Below, one piece after another: positions 23,099 through 31,151 of a stretch of 36,805 bases of DNA. The DNA is from Actinomycetota bacterium (GTDB lineage Bacteria; Actinomycetota; Acidimicrobiia; Spongiisociales; UBA5794), in contig JAADIG010000033.1 of the NCBI GenBank assembly GCA_013151445.1, forward strand, positions 1-36,805. Direction: 5' to 3'. The translations under genes and the position numbers were made by a program. Positions within the stretch are counted from its first letter, which is position 1. Each line of letters opens with the position of its first letter. The notes beneath the pieces were generated by a model. That model made no database searches and was not told the origin of the DNA. It saw nothing but the letters and a program-made list of their open reading frames with translations.

Positions 23099-23768
23099 AT
23101 GGATGACGGGGTTCGTGACGTGGATGGCCAGGGTTCTGGCCGTCGGGAGTTTTTGAAGAAGGCGGGGAAGATCGCGTTTGTGGTTCCCGCGATTCAGGTG
23201 TTGTCGATGGCGCCAGCGGGGGCGCAGTCGAGGTTCGGTGGTGACGACGTCGATGCCACCGGGGTCGACGATGCCACCGACGAGTACGACCTCCACTTCC
23301 TCGACGAGTACGTCCTCGACGACATCGAGCACGACTCCACCAACGACGACGACCACCTCGTCGACGACCACGACCACCGAGGTTCCATGCGTTGAGACTC
23401 GCTACCGACTCAAGGCAGTGTGGGACGAGACCACCCGCGAGTTAACCTGGACAACCGGTGTTGGGCCGAACGACTGTTTGACCGATTCCAACACGTGGGA
23501 TGAAGAGGCTTTCGGGAACGACATTGGGGACATCGGGGTCAACATCGATTCACTCGACTTTGATTCCGATACCGGTGAACTGTTTGGCGCCCGTATCTGG
23601 ACCGGGGGCGAATGTTATCTCGACTTTGCCTCCGCCAAGGTTGGCTCTGAGTGCGTTATCTACAACCTCTTTGGGCCAATAACGATCTTCACCGACGTAA
23701 CAACCCCGGAGAACCCATCTATCTCCCAGTTTGAAGTTATCGCGGTGTGCTGCGAGCCACCCGAGTAG
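23099..23768 (+). pseudogene. Tat-exported six-cysteine protein, array copy 4, frameshifted
   Basis: ATG 23099 opens a shorter acidic N-terminus (MDDGVRDVDGQGSG, lacking the extra DGQ units) followed by the same twin-arginine segment and PAGAQS. Two bases (AT) are missing between 23231 and 23232 compared with copy 1, so linker and cysteine domain lie in the +1 frame, to the stop at 23768. The out-of-frame continuation of the leader ends at 23395. The domain is slightly longer than in the other copies, with RYRLKAVWD, WTTGV, DCLTD, TWDEEAFG, six conserved cysteines and the end IAVCCEPPE. Shift direction is opposite to copies 2 and 3, so one shared ribosomal frameshift rule cannot restore all three. 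Confidence 0.8.
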
Positions 23769-23793
23769 ACCGGCTTCGGCCGAATCAGAAATG

Positions 23794-23824
23794 AGAAATG
23801 GGAGCCCAACGGGCTCCCATTTCT
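23794..23824. terminator. strong hairpin terminator between the array and the carboxylase operon
   Basis: AGAAATGGGAGCCC and GGGCTCCCATTTCT form a perfect 14-base stem around AAC. The T-rich flank on either strand (ATTTCTGTT rightward; ATTTCTCATTTCTG leftward) suits termination in both directions, as expected between convergent transcription units. A smaller CGGC-TTCG-GCCG hairpin with a UUCG-type loop sits just upstream (23771-23782). Confidence 0.8.
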
Positions 23825-23866
23825 GTTCCAAGGGTCACAGGGATGATAGACGCGGCGGCGGGGTCC

Positions 23867-25615
23867 CTATTTGATGATCATGATCACGCCACCCGCAGTG
23901 ACCGTGTCACCCGGTTGCACCCGCAGATCGACGATGGCTCCGTCGATGGGGGCCTTGATCTCGTTCTCCATCTTCATGGCTTCGAGGACGGCGATCGGCT
24001 CGCCAGTCTTGACAGTCTGCCCTGCTGAGTAGTGCACTTTCACGATCGTTCCCTGCATCGGTGCGGTGACGACACCGTCGCCGGTCGAGGGGCCAGCAGC
24101 ACGTCCGAGTTTTGGTGGACGGCGACGAGGAGCCGCCTTCTGCCCGGTCATCGATGAGGCGAACACCGGTGACCAGTAGGTGACACCGAATCGGCGTCCT
24201 CCCACTTCGACCGTCATAGTGCGCCGCTCCAATTCCTCGTCCTCGGGAACTGCGGCAGCCATCGGCTGGGGAATGTCAGTGAGGTCGACCTCGTTCTCGA
24301 CGAACGTCGTGTAGTGCGTTCCGGACCGGAACCTCTCCGTCTCTAGGAAGATGAGGTGTGCCGGTGTCGTTGTGGCAATACCGGTGATCACAAACTCGTT
24401 GAGGGCTCGTTTCCCGCGCTCGAGCGCCTCCTCCCGGTCGCGTCCCCAGACGATGAGCTTGGCGATCAGGTTGTCGTAATACTGCGAGATTGCCGAACCA
24501 GCGGTGACACCGGAGTCCACGCGAACTCCGAGACCTCCCGGCTCCTCATATCGCACGATGACGCCGGGTGTCGGAAGGAAGTTGCGCCCCGGATCTTCGG
24601 CATTGATTCTGAATTCGATCGAGTGTCCAAACGGCTCGTAGACGCTTTCGATGGAGAGAGCGTCACCGCGGGCAACACGGAGTTGCTCCTTCACGAGATC
24701 GACACCGGTGACCATCTCCGTGACACTGTGTTCGACCTGGATGCGGGTGTTCATCTCGAGGAAGTAGAACGTGCCATCTTCGTCGAGCAGAAACTCGATC
24801 GTTCCGGCGTTGACATACCCCGACGCCTTGCACAGCTTCATCGCCGCTTCACCGAGTGCGGTGCGTTGCTCGGCAGTGAAATTGGGTGCCGGGCTCTCTT
24901 CGATCAGCTTCTGGTGGCGGCGTTGCATCGAGCAGTCGCGGTCCCCGAGGAACACCGCGGTTCCGTGTGTATCGACGATCATCTGCGCTTCGATATGGCG
25001 GGGACGGTCGAGGTACCGTTCGACGTAGACATCGGGATTGGCGAACCAAGCATCGGCTTCGCGCCGGGCGCTCTCAAAGGCATCGTCGAGGTCGTCCATC
25101 GTTCGCACGACCTTGAGACCCTTGCCACCACCGCCATGAGCGGCCTTGATCGCGATGGGGAATCCGTGCTCCTGCACAAACGATCGCACGACGTCAACCG
25201 ACTCGACGGGGTCGGTCGTTCCCGGCACGCTGGGTACTCCGGCCGCTGTTGCTGCTTTGCGTGAGGCCACCTTGTCGCCCATGGTGGCGATCACCGACGG
25301 TGGGGGACCCACCCAGATGAAGCCGGCATCGATGACGGCCTGTGCAAATCCGGCGTTCTCCGCAAGAAACCCGTACCCGGGGTGGATCGCATCGGCCTTC
25401 GATTCCTTAGCCGCCTTCAGTACGTTCTCAACCTTGAGGTATGACTCCGCGGCGGGTGAGCCGCCTATGTAGTACGCCTCATCGGCGAGCTGGGTGTGGA
25501 TCGATTCGCGGTCGAGTTCCGAGTACACCGCAATCGTACGGAGCCCAAGCTCGCGCGCAGCCCGAATGACGCGCACGGCAATTTCGCCGCGGTTAGCAAT
25601 GAGTACCGATTTCAC
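23867..25615 (-). CDS. accA: acetyl/propionyl-CoA carboxylase alpha chain (biotin carboxylase plus biotin carrier)
   Basis: A 582-residue chain joining biotin carboxylase (about 1-450) and a C-terminal biotin carrier domain (about 510-582). It opens MKSVLIANRGEIAVRVIRAARELG, carries the ATP-grasp loop HGGGGKGLK and the catalytic EMNTRIQVEHSVTE segment, and ends with the biotinylation motif EAMKMEN in the last fifth. It carboxylates biotin with bicarbonate and ATP, and the beta chain passes the carboxyl group to the acyl-CoA. ATG 25615 has AGGATGG just upstream. The beta-chain gene lies upstream on the same strand with a 67-base gap, and the ligase that attaches biotin is divergent to that. 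Acyl-CoA preference is set mainly by the beta chain. Confidence 0.93.
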   Translation of the reverse strand: MKSVLIANRGEIAVRVIRAARELGLRTIAVYSELDRESIHTQLADEAYYIGGSPAAESYLKVENVLKAAKESKADAIHPGYGFLAENAGFAQAVIDAGFIWVGPPPSVIATMGDKVASRKAATAAGVPSVPGTTDPVESVDVVRSFVQEHGFPIAIKAAHGGGGKGLKVVRTMDDLDDAFESARREADAWFANPDVYVERYLDRPRHIEAQMIVDTHGTAVFLGDRDCSMQRRHQKLIEESPAPNFTAEQRTALGEAAMKLCKASGYVNAGTIEFLLDEDGTFYFLEMNTRIQVEHSVTEMVTGVDLVKEQLRVARGDALSIESVYEPFGHSIEFRINAEDPGRNFLPTPGVIVRYEEPGGLGVRVDSGVTAGSAISQYYDNLIAKLIVWGRDREEALERGKRALNEFVITGIATTTPAHLIFLETERFRSGTHYTTFVENEVDLTDIPQPMAAAVPEDEELERRTMTVEVGGRRFGVTYWSPVFASSMTGQKAAPRRRPPKLGRAAGPSTGDGVVTAPMQGTIVKVHYSAGQTVKTGEPIAVLEAMKMENEIKAPIDGAIVDLRVQPGDTVTAGGVIMIIK

Positions 25616-25682
25616 ATGTCCATCCTAAAACTGTTGAACCCCTGTCGTGCCACACTGAGACGCGATCGTTGTGCCATTACCA

Positions 25683-27266
25683 CTAGAGCGGGATGTTGCC
25701 GTGCTTTTTCGGGGGCATCTGTTCCCGCTTCGTTCGTAGGCTTTCCAGTCCACGGATCAGCACGGTCCTCGTCTCGCGGGGCTCGATGACCTGGTCAATC
25801 CACCCGCGCTCGGCGGCTATGTATGGATTGGAAAACTTCGCCTCGTACGCCGCCACCAGTTCCGCTCGTTTGGCGTCCGGATCCTCGGCGTTTGCGATGT
25901 CGCGACGGTTGATGACGTTCACTGCGCCCTGTGCCCCCATCACCGCGACCTGGGCACTGGGCCACGCATACACGAAGTCTGACCGCAGTGAACGGGCACT
26001 CATGACGATGTAGGCGCCACCATATGCCTTGCGGACCATCACGGTGAGCTTGGGGACGGTTGCCTCGGCGAAGGCGTACAGCAACTTGGCGCCGTGGCGA
26101 ATAATCCCTTGGTGTTCCTGGTCGATACCGGGCAGGAATCCGGGGACGTCGACGAATGTGACAATGGGGATGTTGAACGCGTCACAGAACCGGACGAAAC
26201 GGGCTGCCTTCTCCGAGGCGTGGATGTCGAGTGTGCCCGCAAGCACGGCGGGTTGATTGCCGACAATTCCGACGGCGTATCCGTCGAGACGTGCGAAACC
26301 GACGACGATGTTGCCTGCGAAGTTCTCGTGGACCTGATAGAACTCGCCATCATCCACCACGTACTCGATAAGCTCCACCATGTTGTACGGCTGGTTGGGT
26401 GCGTCCGGGACGATTGTTGTGAGTTCTTCGGCCATGCGATCGGGCGTGTCCATCGGTGTGAAGTACGGTGGCAGCTCCTGATTGTTCTTCGGTAAGAATG
26501 ACAGGAGGTAGCGAACCGCTTCGAGCGCTTCCTCCTCCGACTGTGTCACGAAGTGCGTAACTCCGCTCTTCGTGGAGTGGACCGTTGCCCCGCCCAGCTC
26601 CTCCATGGTGATGTCCTCACCAGTGACAGTTTTAATAACGTCCGGACCCGTGATGAAAAGGTGCGACGTACCCTCGACCTGGTAGACAAAGTCGGTGATC
26701 GCGGGGGAGTAGACGGCTCCACCTGCACACGGCCCCATGATGACGGATATCTGTGGGATCACGCCCGATGCCCGTACGTTGCGCTCGAAGATTTCGCCAT
26801 ACCCGTTGAGGGCGGCTACTCCCTCCTGGATCCGGGCGCCACCACTGTCTTTCAGCCCGATAAGCGGTGCACCGTTTCGCAGGGCCAGATCCATGACTTT
26901 GATGATCTTCTCGGCAACCACTTCACCGAGTGATCCACCGAACGCGGTGAAGTCCTCTGCAAAAATGAACACGTTGCGTCCGTCGATGCTGCCAAAACCG
27001 GTGACCACGGCATCACCGAGGGGCCGAGTGTGTTCGATATCAAAGCCGGTCGCCTGATGGCGGGCGAGTGCATCGAGTTCCTGGAACGAACCCTTGTCGA
27101 GCAATAGGTTGACTCGTTCGCGGGCAGTGAGTTTTCCCTTGTCGTGCTGGCGGTCCGCGGCGCGCTGGCTTGCGGGTTTCGCCGCTTCCTCCTGCATCCG
27201 GCGGAGTTCTTCGATTTTCTGTTCGATTGACACGCGTTCCCCAGGTACGATCAGCTTCTCGTTCAT
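25683..27266 (-). CDS. pccB: propionyl-CoA carboxylase beta chain (carboxyltransferase)
   Basis: A carboxyltransferase of about 527 residues made of two crotonase-like halves. Typical segments include [79 protein letters not shown] and the C-terminal KKHGNIPL. This pattern is the propionyl-CoA carboxylase/AccD5 kind; propionyl-CoA to methylmalonyl-CoA is the likely reaction, though acetyl-CoA use is possible. The start is uncertain: ATG 27266 is taken, GTG 27278 would add four residues, and neither has a clear Shine-Dalgarno, so a leaderless or short-leader mRNA is possible. Only 23 bases separate it from the divergent biotin ligase start. Confidence 0.92.
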   Translation of the reverse strand: MNEKLIVPGERVSIEQKIEELRRMQEEAAKPASQRAADRQHDKGKLTARERVNLLLDKGSFQELDALARHQATGFDIEHTRPLGDAVVTGFGSIDGRNVFIFAEDFTAFGGSLGEVVAEKIIKVMDLALRNGAPLIGLKDSGGARIQEGVAALNGYGEIFERNVRASGVIPQISVIMGPCAGGAVYSPAITDFVYQVEGTSHLFITGPDVIKTVTGEDITMEELGGATVHSTKSGVTHFVTQSEEEALEAVRYLLSFLPKNNQELPPYFTPMDTPDRMAEELTTIVPDAPNQPYNMVELIEYVVDDGEFYQVHENFAGNIVVGFARLDGYAVGIVGNQPAVLAGTLDIHASEKAARFVRFCDAFNIPIVTFVDVPGFLPGIDQEHQGIIRHGAKLLYAFAEATVPKLTVMVRKAYGGAYIVMSARSLRSDFVYAWPSAQVAVMGAQGAVNVINRRDIANAEDPDAKRAELVAAYEAKFSNPYIAAERGWIDQVIEPRETRTVLIRGLESLRTKREQMPPKKHGNIPL

Positions 27267-27289
27267 TGTTTGACTCACGGGAGGTCAGT

Positions 27290-28006
27290 ATGGATACACC
27301 CTACGTGATCGAGCGCAGGAAGCGAGTCGAATCCACTCAGGACATCGCCCGAACTCTCGCAGAGTCTTGTGGCGGGAACGTACTTGTCACGGCTGATGAA
27401 CAGGTCGCTGGTCGTGGGCGTTCGGGGAACCCATGGTGGCAGGCAGACAGCAATCTTTTCATGTCACTCGCCTTTCGGCCGAGATGGCCGGTCGCGACCT
27501 GGGGGCGAATTCCGCTTGTCGTTGGTGGCGTCGTAGCGGACGCCATCGATGAGGTGCTCGAAGTCGCTGTTGGTTTGAAGTGGCCGAACGACATCCTGAT
27601 AGACACGAACAAAGTTGGGGGCGTTCTGGTGGAAGCGAAGGACGGTGTCGTCGTCGCGGGCTGTGGTCTCAACCTGACCTGGGTAGATCCGCCCAGCGGT
27701 GCAGCCGGGATCGTGGACACCACAACCGAGGAAACAAAGAACCGACTCGCAGATAGCATTGCGGGCCGCACGTTGGCGATCTTGCAAGGTGACCCGGATT
27801 CGTGGCCACTCGCCGCGTACAAGATCCGGTGTGTCACTCTTGGAGAGCAGGTGACATGGCACCGCGGCGGTCCCGCTGCGGCGATCGACGTACTTGTCAC
27901 CGGCGAACTGCTGGTCCGCACCGTCACCGGCGATGTGCCGCTCGTGGCAAGCGAGGTGCGTCATGTGCGAGCGGCTACCCTGTTGCGCGACGGCAGTGAT
28001 TCGTAG
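27290..28006 (+). CDS. birA: biotin-protein ligase (BirA, no DNA-binding domain)
   Basis: A 238-residue enzyme that forms biotinyl-AMP and transfers biotin to the carrier lysine of carboxylases. It begins close to the catalytic domain (RVESTQDIARTL) with the ATP/biotin loop DEQVAGRGRSGNPWW, the LKWPNDI motif and KVGGVLVE, then a small C-terminal beta domain. There is no N-terminal winged helix, so this is a monofunctional group I ligase and not a biotin-operon repressor. ATG 27290 has GGGAGG five bases upstream. Its neighbour on the other strand encodes a biotin-dependent carboxylase whose carrier domain is the expected substrate. Confidence 0.93.
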   Translation: MDTPYVIERRKRVESTQDIARTLAESCGGNVLVTADEQVAGRGRSGNPWWQADSNLFMSLAFRPRWPVATWGRIPLVVGGVVADAIDEVLEVAVGLKWPNDILIDTNKVGGVLVEAKDGVVVAGCGLNLTWVDPPSGAAGIVDTTTEETKNRLADSIAGRTLAILQGDPDSWPLAAYKIRCVTLGEQVTWHRGGPAAAIDVLVTGELLVRTVTGDVPLVASEVRHVRAATLLRDGSDS

Positions 28007-28026
28007 ACAGCGAGGAGTTCGATACC

Positions 28027-28749
28027 GTGGTTAGTGTCCTGAAGGGTGAGGGGAAAGCTCCCATCTTGTTCGGAACAACGAATATCACCCTTGGAGCAAA
28101 ATCCGAGATTGGGTATCTCGCCCGTCCCGACCTGTCGGGTGAGTGGCCGACAGTTGTGATGGTTCCCGGTGGGAGGGGTAACACGTCGGCGATGAAGGAC
28201 GTTGCTCGTCGTCTCGCTCGTCACGGGGTTGCCGTTGTGATTCCGGATGTGTACCGCGGAGAGGTCGCACCAGAGGACACTTCGACCCGGGAGGCCAACG
28301 AGGCACTCGGCCGGGTTCCGCTGGAGCGCGGACTCGCAGACATCGATCACGTGGTTTCGTTTATTCGCAATCCCGGTTCGCATTGGTCGTCGGCCCACAA
28401 CGCCTTCGGTATCCTTGTTCTCGGAGCGGGCACTCGGTTCGGGGCTGCACTTTCGATGTTTGAACATGTCGGTGCGATTGGCCTCGTCGGTGCGCATCCG
28501 GCGGATGAATACGCCGCTGCGGGCATACCGGTGCTTGCTCTTGCAGGCAAGGAAGACGAGTTCGTTGCTGCGGATGCGGTGCGATCGTTGCGCGACGCCG
28601 GACCACATATCGAGGTAGTCCTGTACGGTGGTGTCGGAGCCGAGTTTCTCGACGATGCTCTTGACGAGTACGACTATCCAACCGCAAAGGATGCCATCGA
28701 GCGGCTCGCAGAATTCTTCTCCGAGCATCTTCCCGGGGCCACTGTTTAG
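28027..28749 (+). CDS. dienelactone-hydrolase-fold protein with degenerate active site
   Basis: A 240-residue alpha/beta-hydrolase-like protein. The dienelactone hydrolase layout is visible: GYLARPDLSGEWPTVVMVPGGRG (29-51), VAVVIPDVYRGE (68-79), LADIDHVVSFI, a strand-elbow-helix FGILVLGAGTRFGAAL (127-142), VLALAGKEDEFV and a final helix AIERLAEFFSE. In active family members the elbow carries Cys or Ser (G-x-C-x-G-G) and a His follows the last strand (HGF). Here the elbow reads GAGTRFG and the His position reads GAEF, so both nucleophile and base seem lost, while Asp177 remains. It may be a pseudoenzyme or binding protein. GTG 28027 has GAGGAG upstream and follows birA by 20 bases. Confidence 0.75.
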   Translation: MVSVLKGEGKAPILFGTTNITLGAKSEIGYLARPDLSGEWPTVVMVPGGRGNTSAMKDVARRLARHGVAVVIPDVYRGEVAPEDTSTREANEALGRVPLERGLADIDHVVSFIRNPGSHWSSAHNAFGILVLGAGTRFGAALSMFEHVGAIGLVGAHPADEYAAAGIPVLALAGKEDEFVAADAVRSLRDAGPHIEVVLYGGVGAEFLDDALDEYDYPTAKDAIERLAEFFSEHLPGATV

Positions 28750-28756
28750 CAGCGGG

Positions 28757-29845
28757 TCATGAACCTTGGCCGCGCTGCCGATCCTTGATCTGTGCACGAA
28801 CCCGTTTCGCAGCTTTCCTGGCCCGGAATGCGTCGGCCATCTCGGATTCTCGGAGACGGCCCCGTACTGAATCCTTGGGGCGCGCAATGGGAGCGCGTTT
28901 TGGTGGTTTCTTCACCGTCTTGGCAACCGACGACGTCTTGACGCGTTGACCGACCGAAGGCCCCTTTACCCGTTGGCGTCTTCCCAGTCCGGAAATTCCG
29001 GTCATGTCGGTGAGCCACTGGCCCAGGGTGCGTCGGCGTCCATACTGACTTCGTGAGACAACACCGCCGTTGCGGACGGCTCGGAAACGAGCACCAAACC
29101 CGGCCTGGTCGGGACGCAGGCTAATGAGTGCTCCACCCAACGCCACAACGAGTACGAACCCCAGGATCGGGAGAATTGGCGGATTGGAGCCCCCGTCGAC
29201 GGGGGCGGTCGGTCCCGCTGCGGTCGCGACCGTTGTTGGCACAACCACGAGCGGTTCGGTTGTCGTTGTCGTGGTCGGTGGCGGCACAGTCGTGGTCGGT
29301 GGCACGGTCGTGGTCGTCGTCGGTGGCATAGTCGTGGTCGTTGTGGTGGTTGTCGTCGGCGGTATGGTTGTGGTGATGACCGGCGGCCGAGTTGTGGTCG
29401 TTGTGGTCGTTGTGGTCGTGGTCGGTGGCGACGTAGTTGTTGTCGTGGTGGTTGTAATGACCTGGACACTCTGGGAGCAGGTGTCTGCGCCCGGTACTCC
29501 GATTTCAGCGAGCTGAATTGTGAAACTCCCTGGAGTCGCCGCAGCGGATGCCCCCACTGTCAGCGTCGTGTTCCAGGTGTCTGTCCCTGAACTCTTGGAG
29601 AGACTTGCGTTTACGCCTCCCGGCAACGAGCTCGTGATCTGAAGGCCGGCGGCACCGTCGTTCACGATCGTGTAGGTGCGGGCGCCACCGTTGCCCCCGG
29701 CCTCGACGGTGATGGTGCCACCGCAGTTGTTGATGATCGCCTCGGCGCTCGCATTCGCAATGACGCTGACCCCAATGAGGGTAATCGCAAGCGCCCGGAG
29801 CACTCGTACTCCAAGGCTGTGCCGTTGTGTTAGCACCCGTGTCAT
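28757..29845 (-). CDS. Thr-rich, membrane-anchored surface protein with Ig-like domain and basic tail
   Basis: A 362-residue envelope protein read from ATG 29845. Residues about 1-35 are a signal sequence (VLRALAITLIGVSVIANASA). Residues about 37-130 form a beta-rich, Ig-like domain with two cysteines (NNCGGTITVEAGGNGGARTYTIVN ... GADTCSQSVQV). A mucin-like tract of Thr and Pro runs over about 130-200. A membrane helix follows at about 225-247 (PILPILGFVLVVALGGALISL), then a strongly basic tail of about 115 residues (GRRRTLGQWLTDM, VKKPPKRAPIARPK). The order implies an extracellular domain on a Thr stalk, probably glycosylated if the cell has O-mannosylation, and a cytoplasmic or membrane-bound basic tail. 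It closes the polysaccharide operon and converges with the preceding gene, seven bases apart. Confidence 0.75.
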   Translation of the reverse strand: MTRVLTQRHSLGVRVLRALAITLIGVSVIANASAEAIINNCGGTITVEAGGNGGARTYTIVNDGAAGLQITSSLPGGVNASLSKSSGTDTWNTTLTVGASAAATPGSFTIQLAEIGVPGADTCSQSVQVITTTTTTTTSPPTTTTTTTTTTTRPPVITTTIPPTTTTTTTTTMPPTTTTTVPPTTTVPPPTTTTTTEPLVVVPTTVATAAGPTAPVDGGSNPPILPILGFVLVVALGGALISLRPDQAGFGARFRAVRNGGVVSRSQYGRRRTLGQWLTDMTGISGLGRRQRVKGPSVGQRVKTSSVAKTVKKPPKRAPIARPKDSVRGRLRESEMADAFRARKAAKRVRAQIKDRQRGQGS

Positions 29846-29906
29846 TGTGGCAGTCTCCCGAGCCGGCTCAGCGCCAGCCTAAAGCAGGTTGTATCCGTAC
29901 ATTCCG

Positions 29907-31151
29907 TCATAGTTGTCGATTTTCCAGATAACCGTGCTCTTGCATTGTCTCCAGGCTCTTATCGGCAAGCGCGACGATTGCCATGAGCGGAACCATGTAC
30001 TCCAACGCCGTCAGTGGGTTCCAGAAACCGGAGAATATTCCGAGTGTTCCGATGCCAGCGAGGGCCGCAATACCGATCCTCGAGTTGGATCGGGCACCGA
30101 GAAGCGAGAACGAGCGTGCGACCGAAAAGAGCGCAAACCCGATAAGGAGGAGAAGTCCCGGCCCGATATCGCATCCGAATCGGAGAAACTCGTTGTGGGG
30201 GTCGGGGAATCCTTCGTTGGCCGTGCGCGCCACGGTGTTCGAGAACCCGGTCCCCTCGCCCCAGCTCCACGAATCACAAGCATTCCACGTTGCTGACCAC
30301 ACGTCGGCCCGACCCGTGGTTACAGCCTGGAGTGTGTCGCCACCGGCGATCCGATTCTGCAGGGCCGGTGCGAGTACCGTCAAGGCAAGTCCGGCAACGA
30401 GGACTATCGTCCCCAGCGTCCTGATCCGTGGGGTCACCCAGGAAACCCCGATTGCAATCATGACGAGCAGTAACGCAACCAGTGCGGTACGGGCTTCCGA
30501 GACCAGGGTTCCGACGAGTAGCGTGAGGGCTCCGAGTCCGGCGAGGCGTCTGCCCTTGCGGGTGGTCAGAGAAAGTGCCGCCAACGCGACGCCAGCCATC
30601 GCGGCATGTCGGATTGGCCAGTCCCATTCGACGCCCTTGATGGAGTGCGGTATTGATGAGACAACGACGAGACCGATACCAATTCCAAAGGTCCATACCG
30701 TCGCAACGACGCGTAAGATTCTCGTAAGCCGGTGGTCCTGTGCAGCAGCGGAGACACCCAGGTACGTCACGACCCAGATCGTGAGAGCCGTTGCGACGGG
30801 TATACCAGCGGTGCGCTGCGGGGACCACAACAGAGAAAGAGCGGTGTACGTAGCAGCGAGTGCAGCCAGACCGATGTTGATCGCTGCCCGACGCGTGATG
30901 GGTCCAAGAATCGTCGCCACCAGCATCAACGCACCGACAACGAACCAGACATCATCCCATGGACCCATGACACCGATCGGGGCCAGACCGACGCCGATGA
31001 CGACCGCCCATAGACGCACAGCAGCGAGTCTCGGGAACAGCTCCCACAGTATCGGCTCAGCTTCGCTGGTCCGCGTGGATCGCTGGTCAGCCTCGACCCG
31101 AGTGGCTCTGTGTGATTGCCCGTGTACCAAGCGGCGAAGACGACGTTTCAT
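29907..31151 (-). CDS. O-antigen ligase/polymerase (Wzy/WaaL-like) membrane protein
   Basis: A 414-residue protein with about ten to eleven membrane helices after a basic, disordered start of 35 residues. The central periplasmic/extracytoplasmic loop holds TTGRADVWSATWNACDSWSWGEGTGFSN and later PHNEFLRFGCDIG, the arrangement (S/T)GR-x-W ... G-x-G-x-G ... PHN known from the Wzy_C O-antigen ligase family. Such enzymes polymerise or transfer lipid-linked glycans at the cell surface. The start ATG overlaps the stop of the SLC13-type gene by four bases (ATGA). With the Wzz-type kinase upstream it indicates Wzy-dependent assembly of a surface polysaccharide. Polymerase and ligase functions cannot be told apart from sequence. 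Confidence 0.82.
   Translation of the reverse strand: MKRRLRRLVHGQSHRATRVEADQRSTRTSEAEPILWELFPRLAAVRLWAVVIGVGLAPIGVMGPWDDVWFVVGALMLVATILGPITRRAAINIGLAALAATYTALSLLWSPQRTAGIPVATALTIWVVTYLGVSAAAQDHRLTRILRVVATVWTFGIGIGLVVVSSIPHSIKGVEWDWPIRHAAMAGVALAALSLTTRKGRRLAGLGALTLLVGTLVSEARTALVALLLVMIAIGVSWVTPRIRTLGTIVLVAGLALTVLAPALQNRIAGGDTLQAVTTGRADVWSATWNACDSWSWGEGTGFSNTVARTANEGFPDPHNEFLRFGCDIGPGLLLLIGFALFSVARSFSLLGARSNSRIGIAALAGIGTLGIFSGFWNPLTALEYMVPLMAIVALADKSLETMQEHGYLENRQL

Larger units (their letters stand above)
20354..23768 (+). repeat. tandem array of four paralogous promoter-leader-Cys-domain cassettes
   Basis: Four head-to-tail units begin at 20354, 21227, 22107 and 22998. Each has a CACT-N3-AGTG element, a promoter, a conserved 5' leader, an N-terminal acidic plus twin-arginine coding segment, a Thr/Ser-codon linker and a six-cysteine domain. 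From the promoter to the end of the signal segment copies 2, 3 and 4 are near-identical in DNA, with copy 1 a little more distant; beyond the linker they share mainly cysteines and a few motifs. Gaps between units (21095-21226, 22009-22106, 22856-22997) contain no gene that I can support. Confidence 0.9.

Noticed and set aside
21480-23240. Programmed ribosomal frameshifting in copies 2-4
   Set aside because: Required shifts differ in direction (-1, -1, +1), and I see no slippery heptamer with a downstream structure at the junctions.
20651-23380. Thr/Ser codon repeats (ACG/TCG-rich) as a CRISPR or satellite array
   Set aside because: They are coding low-complexity linkers with irregular spacing; there are no constant repeats with unique spacers and no cas genes.
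20354-23768. Mobile element or integron-like gene-cassette array
   Set aside because: No integrase, transposase, attC-like sites or terminal inverted repeats are visible, and each unit has its own promoter; tandem duplication is the simpler reading.
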